Shown here: one piece after another, positions 1-10,003 of the stretch
Layout: every line of letters begins with the position of its first letter
Numbering within the stretch: position 1 is the stretch's first letter
Assembly: GCA_903941205.1 (NCBI GenBank)
Contig: CAJAOB010000404.1
Coordinates: 1 to 46,847, forward strand
Direction of reading: 5' to 3'
Length of the DNA: 46,847 nucleotides
Origin: an uncultured Burkholderiales bacterium
Lineage (GTDB): Bacteria > Pseudomonadota > Gammaproteobacteria > Burkholderiales > Burkholderiaceae_C
Program-made: the position numbers and the translations under genes
The notes under the pieces: generated by a model
The model's database searches: none
What the model was told of the DNA's origin: nothing
The model's input: the letters and a program-made list of their open reading frames with translations, nothing else

Positions 1-1
1 C

Positions 2-841
2 AATGGTGCTGGCGCCAGCGACCGGGCGGGCTTTTCGGTGTCAGCCGCGGGCGATGTGAACGGCGACGGCCTGGCTGATGTGCTCTTGAGTGCCAACCAG
101 GCGGACCCGGGCGGGCGCGCGAATGCGGGCAGCAGCTACGTGGTTTTTGGCTCGGCAGCCGGCGGGTTCATGAGCACGGCGGCGGACCATGTGGCGAGTA
201 GCACGGTGAAGAATCTGACAAGCAGCAGCGCCAGCGAAACCCTGGTGGGCAATGCCAGTGCCAACGTGCTGACCGGCAATGGTGGCTCGGACGTGATTTA
301 CGCTGGCGCGGGTAATGACGTGATTGTGCTTAACAGCAGCAATATCGCGGCGCTGGTCGCAGGCTACAACGGCGTTGACAAACAACTCAGTCGCGTGGAT
401 GGCGGCACCGGTTTTGACACCCTCAAGCTGGACGGATCAGGCATCGCCTTTGATCTGACGCAGGTGACCAACCAGGGCGCTGACGGCGGCATAGAAGGTG
501 GCGGCTCACGCATCGAATCGATCGAGGCGATCGACCTGACGGGCAATGGCAACAACAAGTTGGTGCTGACGCTCAAGGACGTGCTGGATGTGGCGGGCAT
601 GAATGTCATCAACAGTGGCACGCTCGGCAGCCTTGGCTTCTCGGCGGGCACCTATAAGTTTGGCGCTACCGAGGGAAGGCATCAGCTGGTGGTCAAGGGC
701 GTTGCGGGCGAAAGCCTGGAATCGAGTGGCTGGGGAACGTCTAAGGGAACCGTCCTGGAGGGTTCGCACACTTATGATGTGTACAACCAGGGACTGGCGC
801 AGCTGCTGGTGGAAGCCAGCCTGAACAAGTCCATCCTTTGA
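2..841 (+). CDS. C-terminal part of a large FG-GAP / hemolysin-type calcium-binding repeat surface protein (5' truncated by window edge)
   Basis: Open frame continues to the window start (NGAGASDRAGFSVSAAGDVNGDGLADVLL), typical FG-GAP repeat DVNGDGxxDVL; RTX-like GNGGSDVIYAGAGNDVIV follows; stop at 841. Confidence 0.8.
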   Translation, partial: NGAGASDRAGFSVSAAGDVNGDGLADVLLSANQADPGGRANAGSSYVVFGSAAGGFMSTAADHVASSTVKNLTSSSASETLVGNASANVLTGNGGSDVIYAGAGNDVIVLNSSNIAALVAGYNGVDKQLSRVDGGTGFDTLKLDGSGIAFDLTQVTNQGADGGIEGGGSRIESIEAIDLTGNGNNKLVLTLKDVLDVAGMNVINSGTLGSLGFSAGTYKFGATEGRHQLVVKGVAGESLESSGWGTSKGTVLEGSHTYDVYNQGLAQLLVEASLNKSIL

Positions 842-898
842 GAGCAGGCTTTCGCCCCAAGCCTGGAGCCTGAAGCTCAAAGGTCAAAAAGTCTGAAC

Positions 899-1012
<114 letters not shown>

Positions 1013-1033
1013 TTCCATTAGAAAATCCAAGCC

Positions 1034-3493
1034 ATGAAATCCAACCCTCGAGACAACAAGAACAAAAGTAACCCGAAGTCAAAAGCCAAAGAAGGCGCCA
1101 GGGCAGAGGCCAAAGGCCAGGCGCCACAAACGCAGGCCTTGCCGCACGGCGGTGCGGCGTCACTTGCAGAAGTGACGACTAGCGCGCAAATGCCCCGCCC
1201 TCTGACCAGCGCCGAAGCCAGCGCCGCAGCCAGCGCCGAGGCCGGCAGGGCCTCCCGCCTTGAAGCCCGGGCAAGCGAGGATGTGTCCGGTTTGTGGCTG
1301 GCCCTGCGTTCACCGGGCCAGCCGGCCTTGTGGCTGGAGCTGGCGCGTCGCTATGCCGGCGCTGGTCTGGCCTGGCAGGCCGGTTATGCCGGGCGCCAAG
1401 CCATGCGGCTGGCACCCGACTTGCTGCCTGAGCTGATCAAGCTGGACCGGCCTGAACTGGGCGCCTGGCGTGAACTGGCCACAGGCGACGCCATGCTCGG
1501 GCGTGCTGTGCTGGCCGATGCTGCGGCGCGTATCGAGCGCTACCGCCAGGCCGTGATGGCCTGGCCTGGCGACTGGCTGAGCTGGCTGTACCTGGCACGC
1601 TTGCAGGAGATGCCGCTGACGCAGGGCCCGCAAGCATCACCGGCGCCGTTTGACGCCGCGGCGGCCAGTCAGGCCTTGACGCAGGCGCAACTGCTCGAGC
1701 CCCTGGCGGGCGAGAGCCTGCACTGGATGGGTGTTTGGCGCCTGGGCGCGGGCGACGCGGCCGGCGCGCTGAAGGCGCTTTCGGGCCTGATCGACGTTCG
1801 CCCGCTGCGCTCGGGCTCCATGATGTACCTGGGCGAGGTCTTGCTGCAAACTGGGAACATACCGGCTGCCGAGAAAGCCTTCTCAAGGGCTGCCCTGTCG
1901 GCCAGCCCCGACTTTTTGCAAATGCTGGCCGCTCGCGTCTATGGCCACAACTATTGGGAAGAAGCCATCGAGGTGCTGCAAAAGGCGCTGAGCCTGCGGC
2001 CCGGCAACGTGCCGATCTTGCTGGCGATGGCGAAGATCCAGTCGGAGGTCTATCAGTTGGCTGGTTGCCGCGAGAGCTTGCGCCAAGTCAGCGAGATTGA
2101 ACCCGGGAACCTGGAGGCGAATCTGCTGGGCGCTGCCTTGAAGGGGCGCATGGGCGACGCGCAAGGCCACCTGGCGACCTTGCAGGCGAGCTACGCGTCA
2201 GGCGTCGACCCGCTGTCGCGGGTGGCTTCATCGATTGCCATGACGCTGCTTTACCAGGACGATGTCAGCGCCGAGGCGATTGCCGACGAACACCGCCGGG
2301 TGTGCGCGCCGATCCAGGCCGCCTTGCAGCCCCGCGAGCGCTTTGACAACAGCCGCGAGCCTGAGCGCCGCTTGCGCGTTGGCTACGTGACCGGCGACTT
2401 GCACCGCCAGCACCCGGTGAATGTCTTCATGCTGCCCGTGCTGCTGCGCCACCAGCATGCGGACTTCGATATTCATATCTATCACACCGGCACCATGCAC
2501 GACGAGTACACGCGCCAGGCCAAGGCCAGCGCTGACCGCTGGGTCGAGGCGGCCAAGCTCGATGACGTGGAATTGCAGCAACTGGTGGTGGCCGACGGGG
2601 TGGACATTCTGGTCGATCTGGCCGGCCACACGGCCAGCCACCGGCTGGGCGTTTTTGCAATGCGTGGCGCACCGGTGCAAGCGACTTTCCTGGGCTACCC
2701 GCACTCGACCGGCTTGTCGACGATTGACTGGCTGGTGGGTGATGCCACGGTCAGCCCGCAGGCGCATGCGCATTTGTTCAGCGAAGGCCTGGCGCAATTG
2801 CCGGGCAGCGTGTTTTGCTGGGCGCCGGTAGACGCCTACCCGCTGCCGCCGCCGCGCCCGCCGCAAGCGCCCGTGGTGTTTGGCTCTTTCAATAACGCCA
2901 TGAAGCTCACGCCGCGCACCATCGGGCTGTGGGCGCAGGTCTTGCAAGCGGTGCCGGGTTCGCAGTTGCTGCTCAAGGCGCCGTCGCTGCGTGACGCGTC
3001 CGTGCAGGCGCGCTTTGCGAGCCTGTTCGCCGCCCACGGCATCGGGCCGGAGCGCCTGATCATGCGAGGCCCTACCGGGCTGGCGGCCATGATGCAGGAG
3101 TACGGCGACATGGACATCGCGCTGGACCCGACGCCCTACAACGGCGGCACCACCAGCTTGCAGGCGCTGTGGATGGGCGTGCCGGTGGTGGCCATGCTGG
3201 GCCACAACTTTGTCGGCCGCATGGGCGCGAGCTTTATGCAGACGCTGGGCCAGCCCGACTGGGTGGCTGCGGACGATGCCGCCTATGTGGCCGTCGCGGT
3301 GCGTCTGGCTGCCAACACCGCCGCCTTGCGCACCGGTCGCGCGCGCCTGCGCGAGCAGATCACAAGCACCCGGCTTGGCGACATCACGACTTATGTGGCC
3401 GACTTCGAGGCCTTGCTGCGCCAGATGTGGCGGGCCTATTGCAGCGGCCAGCGGCCTGGCGTTCTGCGCGCAGACACCCCACTGGCCGCGTAA
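1034..3493 (+). CDS. TPR-repeat O-linked GlcNAc transferase-like protein (SPINDLY/OGT, GT41-like)
   Basis: N-terminal TPR-like helices, then RLRVGYVTGDLHRQHPVNVFMLPVLL, DILVDLAGHTASHRLGVFAMRGAPVQATFLGYPHSTGLSTIDW and DIALDPTPYNGGTTSLQALWMGVPVV, hallmark OGT C-terminal motifs. Confidence 0.9.
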   Translation: MKSNPRDNKNKSNPKSKAKEGARAEAKGQAPQTQALPHGGAASLAEVTTSAQMPRPLTSAEASAAASAEAGRASRLEARASEDVSGLWLALRSPGQPALWLELARRYAGAGLAWQAGYAGRQAMRLAPDLLPELIKLDRPELGAWRELATGDAMLGRAVLADAAARIERYRQAVMAWPGDWLSWLYLARLQEMPLTQGPQASPAPFDAAAASQALTQAQLLEPLAGESLHWMGVWRLGAGDAAGALKALSGLIDVRPLRSGSMMYLGEVLLQTGNIPAAEKAFSRAALSASPDFLQMLAARVYGHNYWEEAIEVLQKALSLRPGNVPILLAMAKIQSEVYQLAGCRESLRQVSEIEPGNLEANLLGAALKGRMGDAQGHLATLQASYASGVDPLSRVASSIAMTLLYQDDVSAEAIADEHRRVCAPIQAALQPRERFDNSREPERRLRVGYVTGDLHRQHPVNVFMLPVLLRHQHADFDIHIYHTGTMHDEYTRQAKASADRWVEAAKLDDVELQQLVVADGVDILVDLAGHTASHRLGVFAMRGAPVQATFLGYPHSTGLSTIDWLVGDATVSPQAHAHLFSEGLAQLPGSVFCWAPVDAYPLPPPRPPQAPVVFGSFNNAMKLTPRTIGLWAQVLQAVPGSQLLLKAPSLRDASVQARFASLFAAHGIGPERLIMRGPTGLAAMMQEYGDMDIALDPTPYNGGTTSLQALWMGVPVVAMLGHNFVGRMGASFMQTLGQPDWVAADDAAYVAVAVRLAANTAALRTGRARLREQITSTRLGDITTYVADFEALLRQMWRAYCSGQRPGVLRADTPLAA

Positions 3494-3680
3494 TGAAAGG
3501 CCGTGTCGCCGCGCCCCCGATGGCGTGGCAAGGCCGCCTTGAAATTGCTCATTGAAGACGGGCCAGGCCGCTCTCGCCAAGGGTTCTGGTGCCGGGGGCG
3601 AGTCTGGCTGCGTGGTTAGAACTTTTTAAGCAGCGGTGCCCAGGCGCGCGTGATCTGCGGACTGCAAGCACCTTGGGTGG

Positions 3681-3716
3681 GGTGCCGCACTAGGTGCCGC
3701 GCGCGGTGCCGCAGGG
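3681..3716. repeat. Three direct repeats GGTGCCGC at exact 12-bp spacing upstream of the malic enzyme gene
   Basis: GGTGCCGC at 3681, 3693 and 3705. Confidence 0.8.
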
Positions 3717-3878
3717 GCAGTGCACGGGCTGTGATTCCTGTCCTGAAAGTTCAAACTGTCCTGAGCTTCCAATGGTTTCCTCTTGTGACATTGGCCCGCA
3801 TTGCCATGAAAATAGCGCCCCGGTCAGCGTGAACGCGTCGAGCAAGTCGCGCTGCCCGCCACCCTCAAGGACATCGTC

Positions 3879-5213
3879 ATGCAAAAAGTTTCCCAAGCCG
3901 ACGCCGCTTCGTCAGCCGTCAATCAGCAGCAGCAATTGGCACCTGACCAGCGTGCTGCCGACATGCGTCAGGCCGCGCTCGACTACCACCGTCCCCAGCA
4001 CGCGGACGACATCGGCGGCAAGATTGAAATCAAGGTGACTCGCCCCGTGGCCAGCCAGGATGATTTGTCGCTGGCCTATTCGCCCGGCGTGGCCGTGCCC
4101 TGTGTAGAGATCGCTCGTGACCCCGCGCTGGCTTACCAATACACGGCCAAGGGCAACTTGGTGGCGGTGATCACCAACGGCACGGCGGTGCTGGGCCTGG
4201 GCAATATCGGTGCCGTGGCGGGCAAGCCGGTGATGGAAGGCAAGGTGGTGCTTTTCAAGCGTTTTGCCGGCATCGACGCCTTTGACATCGAGATTGACGA
4301 AACCGATCCGGCCAAACTGATCGAGATCATTGCCAGCCTGCACCCGACCTTTGGCGGGATCAACCTCGAAGACATCAAGGCGCCGGAGTGCTTCGAGATT
4401 GAGCGGGCCTTGCGCAGCCGCTTGTCGATTCCGGTCTTTCATGACGACCAGCACGGCACGGCGATTGTGGTGGCGGCCGGCCTCATGAACGCGCTGCATT
4501 TGCAGGGCAAAAAACTCCAGGACATCGCCCTTGTCTGTAATGGCGCAGGCGCCGCGGCCGTGGCCTGTCTGGAATTGTTGGTGGGCCTTGGCCTGCAAAA
4601 GTCCAACATCGTGGTGTGCGACTCCAAGGGCCCGATCTATAACGGCCGCAACGCCCGTGGCGACGACGGCGAAAAGGCCGCCTGGTCAAGCGACACCAGC
4701 GCGCGCTCCCTGGCCGATGCGATGGTCGGTGCGGACGTTTTTCTGGGCCTGTCAGGCCCCGGCGTGGTCGATCAAGCCATGGTCCGCAGCATGGCCCGCC
4801 GGCCTGTGGTGTTTGGCCTGGCCAATCCGGAGCCTGAAATCCGCCCCGAACTGGTGATGGCAGCCGCGCCCGATGCGATCACGGCAACCGGCCGGTCTGA
4901 TTACCCGAATCAGGTCAATAACGCGCTGTGCTTTCCTTATCTGTTCCGTGCAGCGCTGGACGTTGGCGCGCCGCAGATCAACGAAGCCATGAAGCAGGCC
5001 GCCGTGAAGGCACTGGCCGAACTGGCCCAGGCCGACAAGGCCTTTGGCAAGGACAAACTGCTGCCCACGCTGCTTGACGACCGGCTGCTGGTGGCGGTGT
5101 CCGCGAAGGTGGCGCAAGCCGCCGTCGACAGCGGCCTGGCCCGTCGCCCGCATGAGGCTGCGGCCTACCGCGGGCGCCTGGAGCGGCTGGCGGAAAAGCT
5201 GGCTCAGGCCTGA
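3879..5213 (+). CDS. Malic enzyme (oxaloacetate-decarboxylating malate dehydrogenase), short form without phosphotransacetylase domain
   Basis: [69 protein letters not shown] motifs; 444 aa. Confidence 0.93.
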   Translation: MQKVSQADAASSAVNQQQQLAPDQRAADMRQAALDYHRPQHADDIGGKIEIKVTRPVASQDDLSLAYSPGVAVPCVEIARDPALAYQYTAKGNLVAVITNGTAVLGLGNIGAVAGKPVMEGKVVLFKRFAGIDAFDIEIDETDPAKLIEIIASLHPTFGGINLEDIKAPECFEIERALRSRLSIPVFHDDQHGTAIVVAAGLMNALHLQGKKLQDIALVCNGAGAAAVACLELLVGLGLQKSNIVVCDSKGPIYNGRNARGDDGEKAAWSSDTSARSLADAMVGADVFLGLSGPGVVDQAMVRSMARRPVVFGLANPEPEIRPELVMAAAPDAITATGRSDYPNQVNNALCFPYLFRAALDVGAPQINEAMKQAAVKALAELAQADKAFGKDKLLPTLLDDRLLVAVSAKVAQAAVDSGLARRPHEAAAYRGRLERLAEKLAQA

Positions 5214-5227
5214 GCCGCTGGCGGGCC

Positions 5228-5246
5228 GGGGCGCTTGGTGCGCCCC
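5228..5246. terminator. Possible hairpin between convergent genes
   Basis: GGGGCGC-TTGGT-GCGCCCC; no clear T-tract. Confidence 0.35.
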
Positions 5247-5277
5247 GAGCGCCTTGAGCGGTCAACCCTTCAAGCCT

Positions 5278-6693
5278 TCAGGCCCGCAAGACCCGTCCCG
5301 GGTTCATCAGATTGTGCGGGTCCAGCGCGCTTTTCAGGGTGCGCATCAGGCTAAGCGCCACGGGCGACTTGTGGATCTCGAGCTTGCCGACCTTCAGGCT
5401 GCCGACGCCATGTTCGGCTGAAATCGACCCGTCAAAGCGCTGCACGGCGTCATACACCAGCGTGTTGACCTGCTCTTCATGCGCGCGCAAGAACGCGGCG
5501 GCGTCCCCTCCGGCGGGCGCTTGCACGTTGTAGTGCAGATTGCCGTCGCCCAGGTGGCCAAAGTTCACCAGCCGAACGCCGGGGATTTCTTTTTCAAGCA
5601 AGGCGTCGGTCTGGCGCACGAACTCCGGAATGCGCGAGACTGGCACCGAAATATCGTGCTTGATGTTCAGCCCTTCTTCGGCTTGCGCCAGCGGAATGCT
5701 TTCGCGCACATGCCAGAGCTGGCGGGCCTGCGCCAAACTTTCGGCCACCACCGCGTCGCTCACGCAGCCGCATGCCATGGCGGCCTCGAGCAGGCGTTCA
5801 AACTGCGCCCGCGCATGCGCTTCAGACTCCTGGTCCGAGCATTCGAGCAGCACGCAAAAAGCCGCACTGTCATAAAGCGGCACCTTGAGCTGCCCGAAGT
5901 GCCGCGCCACCAGGCCCAGGGCAAATTGCCCCATGACTTCAAAGCCCGTGAGATTGGCGCCCAGGTGCTGCTGCGCCAGGCCAAGCAAGGCCACGGCCGC
6001 ATCCATTGAGCCAACCGCCGCCCAGGCCGTGAGCCGTGCTGCGGGCAGCGGGTAGAGCTTCAGGGTGGCGGCAGTGATGATGCCCAGCGTGCCTTCGCTG
6101 CCGATGTAGAGGTCACGCAGGTCGTAACCGGTGTTGTCTTTGCGCAGGCCCGTCAGGCCTTCCCACACCTCGCCACTGGCGGTGACGACTTCGAGCCCCA
6201 GACACAAGTCGCGTGCGTTGCCGTAGCGCAGCACCTGGGTGCCGCCCGCGTTGGTGGCCAGGTTGCCGCCTATGGTGCAACTGCCCTCGGCGGCCAGGCT
6301 CAGCGGAAACAAAAAGCCGGCCTTCAGGGCGGCTTCTTGCAAGGATTGCAGCACGCAGCCGGCTTCTGCCGTCAGCGTCAGGTTCGCCGGGTCGATGGCG
6401 CGCACGGCGCGCAGGCGTTGCAGGCTCAAGACCACTTGTTGGCCGCTGTCGTCGGGAGTCGAGCCGACCACCAGGCCGGTGTTGCCGCCTTGCGGCACCA
6501 GGCTGACCCTGGCCGCCACGCAGGCCCGGACAACCCTGGCGACTTCGCCGGTCGAGCCGGGGCGCACCACGGCCAGCGCCTTGCCGCGAGTGCGCTTGCG
6601 CCAGTCCATCTCCCAGGCTTGCAGGTCGCCTTCGGTCAGCACATGGCTTTGGCCGCAGATGTTGCGCAGGCTTTGAAGGAGGGCTTGGCTCAT
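5278..6693 (-). CDS. FAD-binding oxidase (GlcD / D-lactate or D-2-hydroxyacid dehydrogenase type)
   Basis: VPQGGNTGLVVGSTP, GGNLATNAGGTQVLRYGNARDLCLGLEVV, YIGSEGTLGIITAATLKLYP, NFGHLGDGNLHYNV, SAEHGVGSLK. Confidence 0.9.
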   Translation of the reverse strand: MSQALLQSLRNICGQSHVLTEGDLQAWEMDWRKRTRGKALAVVRPGSTGEVARVVRACVAARVSLVPQGGNTGLVVGSTPDDSGQQVVLSLQRLRAVRAIDPANLTLTAEAGCVLQSLQEAALKAGFLFPLSLAAEGSCTIGGNLATNAGGTQVLRYGNARDLCLGLEVVTASGEVWEGLTGLRKDNTGYDLRDLYIGSEGTLGIITAATLKLYPLPAARLTAWAAVGSMDAAVALLGLAQQHLGANLTGFEVMGQFALGLVARHFGQLKVPLYDSAAFCVLLECSDQESEAHARAQFERLLEAAMACGCVSDAVVAESLAQARQLWHVRESIPLAQAEEGLNIKHDISVPVSRIPEFVRQTDALLEKEIPGVRLVNFGHLGDGNLHYNVQAPAGGDAAAFLRAHEEQVNTLVYDAVQRFDGSISAEHGVGSLKVGKLEIHKSPVALSLMRTLKSALDPHNLMNPGRVLRA

Positions 6694-6819
6694 GGTGTTT
6701 TCAGTGAAGTGGGGCAGGGGCGCAGGCGCGGCACCGGGTGCCTGCGCTGCATCGGCCGCGTTAGCTGCTTGGGGTGTGCAAGCCGCAGCGGCACGAGCGC
6801 ACGGGGAAAAAGCCTGTAC

Positions 6820-7185
6820 TCAGACGGCGGCGGGGGTTTTCAGGCGCACCCGTACATGCAGCGCGCAGGCCGTAAAGAGCAGCAGGCACAGCAGCACTTC
6901 GAGCATGGCCAGGTAATTGCTTGGAGCCGCATCGCTCCAGGCGCGCACCACGCCTTCGGTGAAGTAAAGCCACACCAGCAAACTCAGCCAGCGGTAGGTG
7001 TACATGCGGTTTTTCAGCACGCCGGCCAGCGGCAGCACCAGCGGCAGCACCTTGAGCGCCAGCAGTGAGCCGCCGGGACGGATGGGTGCGAGCCACCACT
7101 CCCAGGCCAGTCCAAGGGCGATCAGCCCGGTAAGGCTGGCCGTGGCCAGCCAGCGCGTGAGATCGATTTGGCGAGATTTATTCAT
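6820..7185 (-). CDS. DUF2069 membrane protein
   Basis: Four hydrophobic segments; KNRMYTYRWLSLLVWLYFTEGVVRAWSD typical of DUF2069. Confidence 0.85.
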   Translation of the reverse strand: MNKSRQIDLTRWLATASLTGLIALGLAWEWWLAPIRPGGSLLALKVLPLVLPLAGVLKNRMYTYRWLSLLVWLYFTEGVVRAWSDAAPSNYLAMLEVLLCLLLFTACALHVRVRLKTPAAV

Positions 7186-7205
7186 TCAACTGGCATGATA
7201 CCGGG

Positions 7206-8408
7206 ATGAATTTCAAGCAGCTCTTCACCGACTTATGGCATGCGCCCTGGCGGGCCACGGCGATCACCCTGCGCGACCGCTTTCGTGACGACCGCATGGG
7301 CCAGACGGCGAGCAGCCTGACCTTCACCACCTCGATTGCGCTGGTGCCGTTTTTTACCGTGGCGCTGGCCATCTTCACGGCTTTCCCTATGTTTGCCAAA
7401 TTGCAGGGCGCCTTGCAGACCTGGCTGGTGGAGAGCCTGATTCCCGACAACATTGCCCGCCAGGTGCTGGGCTATTTGAACCAGTTCAGCCGGCAGGCGA
7501 GTCGCCTGGGGGTGGCCGGTCTTGCGGTGCTGGTGATCACTTCGGTGGCCATGATCCTGACCATTGACCGCACGCTCAACCGCATCTGGCATGTGCGCAA
7601 GGCGCGCTCCCTGGCGCAGCGCTTGCTTATTTACTGGGGCGCCATCACGCTTGGGCCGATGTTTCTGGGCGCCAGTCTGGCTGCCACTTCGTACTTGCTG
7701 GCATTTGCCCGTGGCGGTGCGGTCGGCCCCTCGCTGGCCTTGCAGTTGCTGATTGACGCGCTGGAGTTCCTGGCGCTGGCCGGCGGACTGGCGGCGCTTT
7801 ACCACTACATGCCCAACACCCATGTGAAATGGGGCCACGCCTGGACTGGCGGCGTTTTTGTGGCCGTGGGCATTGCCCTGGCCAAGAAGTTGCTGGGCGT
7901 TTACCTGGCCATGGTGCCGACTTACTCGGTGGTCTATGGCGCTTTTGCCACCTTGCCGATCTTGTTGGTGTGGATCTACCTGGCCTGGATCATCGTGCTC
8001 ATGGGCGCGATCATCACGGCGAATCTGCCCAGTTTGCTCGCTGGCGTGGTGCGGCGCGACCTGGCCCAGGGCTGGCAATTTCAGCTGGCGCTGGATGTGC
8101 TTAAAACACTGGACGCCACGCGCGGGAGCCTGAACAGCGGGCAACTGGCCTCGCAGCTTGCCAAGGCCTTGAGGGTGGATTTGTTGCAGCTCGAGCCCGT
8201 GCTGGAGGCGCTGGTGCAACTTGGCTGGGTTGGCCAGCTGGTGGCGCCGGAAGGGGCCAGCGAGCCGGGATTTGTGCTCCTGGTCGACCCGGACCGCACG
8301 CCGCTTGAGCCGCTGGTGCAGGCCTTGCTGCTGGACAAGACCGAGGCCAGCCTCAAGCTCTGGTGCCGCGCCGAATGGGCCCGCACCCGCCTGCGCGAAG
8401 TGCTCTGA
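7206..8408 (+). CDS. YihY family inner membrane protein
   Basis: DRMGQTASSLTFTTSIALVPFFTVALAIFTAFP and YHYMPNTHVKWGHAWTGGVFVAVGIALAKKLLGVYL. Confidence 0.92.
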   Translation: MNFKQLFTDLWHAPWRATAITLRDRFRDDRMGQTASSLTFTTSIALVPFFTVALAIFTAFPMFAKLQGALQTWLVESLIPDNIARQVLGYLNQFSRQASRLGVAGLAVLVITSVAMILTIDRTLNRIWHVRKARSLAQRLLIYWGAITLGPMFLGASLAATSYLLAFARGGAVGPSLALQLLIDALEFLALAGGLAALYHYMPNTHVKWGHAWTGGVFVAVGIALAKKLLGVYLAMVPTYSVVYGAFATLPILLVWIYLAWIIVLMGAIITANLPSLLAGVVRRDLAQGWQFQLALDVLKTLDATRGSLNSGQLASQLAKALRVDLLQLEPVLEALVQLGWVGQLVAPEGASEPGFVLLVDPDRTPLEPLVQALLLDKTEASLKLWCRAEWARTRLREVL

Positions 8409-8426
8409 AGCGCTAGGCCGACGGCT

Positions 8427-8735
8427 TCAAAACTTGATCTTGCCGGTCCAGATGTCCTTGTACATCACCCAGTCGCCCATGAAGCTGTAAAGCGGGCGCT
8501 TGAAGGAGGCCGGCTTGTTCTTCTCGAAGCCGAAATGACCGACCCAGGCAAAGCCATAACCGGCCAGCAGGCCGTACAGCAGGTACTGCGGCCGGCCTGA
8601 AAATACCAGCATGCCCAGGCATATCAGCGCCAGACTTGAGCCCACAAAATGCAATCTGCGGCAGGCCCGGTTGCTGTGCTCGCTGAGGTAGAAGGGATAA
8701 AACTCTTTGAACGTGCTGGCGGTTTTTGGCTGCAT
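8427..8735 (-). CDS. Mpo1-like / DUF962 protein
   Basis: FYPFYLSEHSNRACRRLHFVGSSLAL, GHFGFEKNKPASFKRPLYSFMGDWVMY. Confidence 0.88.
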   Translation of the reverse strand: MQPKTASTFKEFYPFYLSEHSNRACRRLHFVGSSLALICLGMLVFSGRPQYLLYGLLAGYGFAWVGHFGFEKNKPASFKRPLYSFMGDWVMYKDIWTGKIKF

Positions 8736-8739
8736 GGGT

Positions 8740-9999
8740 TCAGTCTCCCAGACTCATGGCGGCACCTTTTTCCTGAAGGTACCGGTTTTGAATTCTGAAA
8801 CTATGGGGGTCGCTCGTCGACTTGATGAGTGTTCCCTCGGTATTCAGGGTGTAGTAAAGCTCTCTTTCCCGCTTTGACAGCAGGTGGTAGTAATCCGGTT
8901 TTATTTCTGTCAATTCAACCTCGTCAACCAGTTTTCTTTCGTGGTGACCGAGCAAGGCCCGGCTGGTATACAAAAAACCTGAATTACCAGAGTAGTCGAT
9001 TGAAAGCAGCACGGATTCGGAGTTGATGGAGGATGGGTTGCTGGTTTGCAGGATCCGCCCCACCACGGCAATAGGATTCCCGAACTCATCTAAAACTGCC
9101 GACTTGAAGCCGCGGCCGGACTTTGGCGTAAAAATCCCCGACCAGTCGCTCTTTGTCTTTATGACCTTTTGGGCACTTGTGGCTGATTCGAATTCGCTCT
9201 TGTATTTAATGTAATAGCCAAACTCGTCCGACCAGTTACCCTGACTCCAGGAGGTCGTTCCGCCCCATTCTCTTGCCGAGTACATCACGTAGGGAAAGTG
9301 CCTCACCTTGTCCCTGCACTTTCTTCGCGCAAGGCTGTAGTCAATGAATTGTTCCAGGTTCCAGTTGTTCTTGTGCTTCATCTCTGAAAACAGGATATTC
9401 GGCTCTTTTACGATTGGACTAATGATATCAAGATAGATTTCAATATTTTCTCTTGAAAGTACGGCATGCCTGTCAGTCAGTCCCATGTATCCTTCACCAT
9501 CAGGGATCCATATGGCTTGCGGATCTAATGCCGACATCGGTGGGTGGTGGGTTGTCCAGACGAAGTCGGACCGGGTCAGCACAAATCTGTCGTACCGATC
9601 AAGAAGCCCTTCGGATTGCAGAAATTTCAACAGCAACCAGCGGTAATAAATCAGTATTGCGGCTGATCCGGCGTGTTGCCCCGGACCTTTTACGCCACCC
9701 AGCCACTGGCTCTTGATCTCAAGCAGCTGTCGCCAGTCCGGAAGTGTTTCATCTTTCGCAGGCTGCATTTGTGCCTGCTGAACCTCGTCAAAAGCGTCTC
9801 CCCAGTCATTGAATTCCGGCGTACTGTAGCGGTACTTTGCGAATTGCCATAGTGGATTGGCAAAATCATATTTTTCCGGCACGCTGATGCACAAGAGAAG
9901 ATCCGCCCTGAGTGAGTCCAGAACAAAAGACTTGATGCCGGGCCAGGTGATCGCACTGGCGCGGGTTTCGGCGATCAGACAGACGAGGGTTTTGTTCAT
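8740..9999 (-). CDS. Putative glycosyltransferase-like protein of surface glycan biosynthesis
   Basis: Start assigned to MNKTLVCLIAETRAS (CAT at 9997-9999), 4 bp after the stop of the upstream epimerase gene. Motifs YDRFVLTRSDFVW and DGEGYMGLTDRHAV suggest a nucleotide-sugar-dependent fold; family uncertain. Confidence 0.6.
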   Translation of the reverse strand: MNKTLVCLIAETRASAITWPGIKSFVLDSLRADLLLCISVPEKYDFANPLWQFAKYRYSTPEFNDWGDAFDEVQQAQMQPAKDETLPDWRQLLEIKSQWLGGVKGPGQHAGSAAILIYYRWLLLKFLQSEGLLDRYDRFVLTRSDFVWTTHHPPMSALDPQAIWIPDGEGYMGLTDRHAVLSRENIEIYLDIISPIVKEPNILFSEMKHKNNWNLEQFIDYSLARRKCRDKVRHFPYVMYSAREWGGTTSWSQGNWSDEFGYYIKYKSEFESATSAQKVIKTKSDWSGIFTPKSGRGFKSAVLDEFGNPIAVVGRILQTSNPSSINSESVLLSIDYSGNSGFLYTSRALLGHHERKLVDEVELTEIKPDYYHLLSKRERELYYTLNTEGTLIKSTSDPHSFRIQNRYLQEKGAAMSLGD

Positions 10000-10003
10000 G
10001 AAG

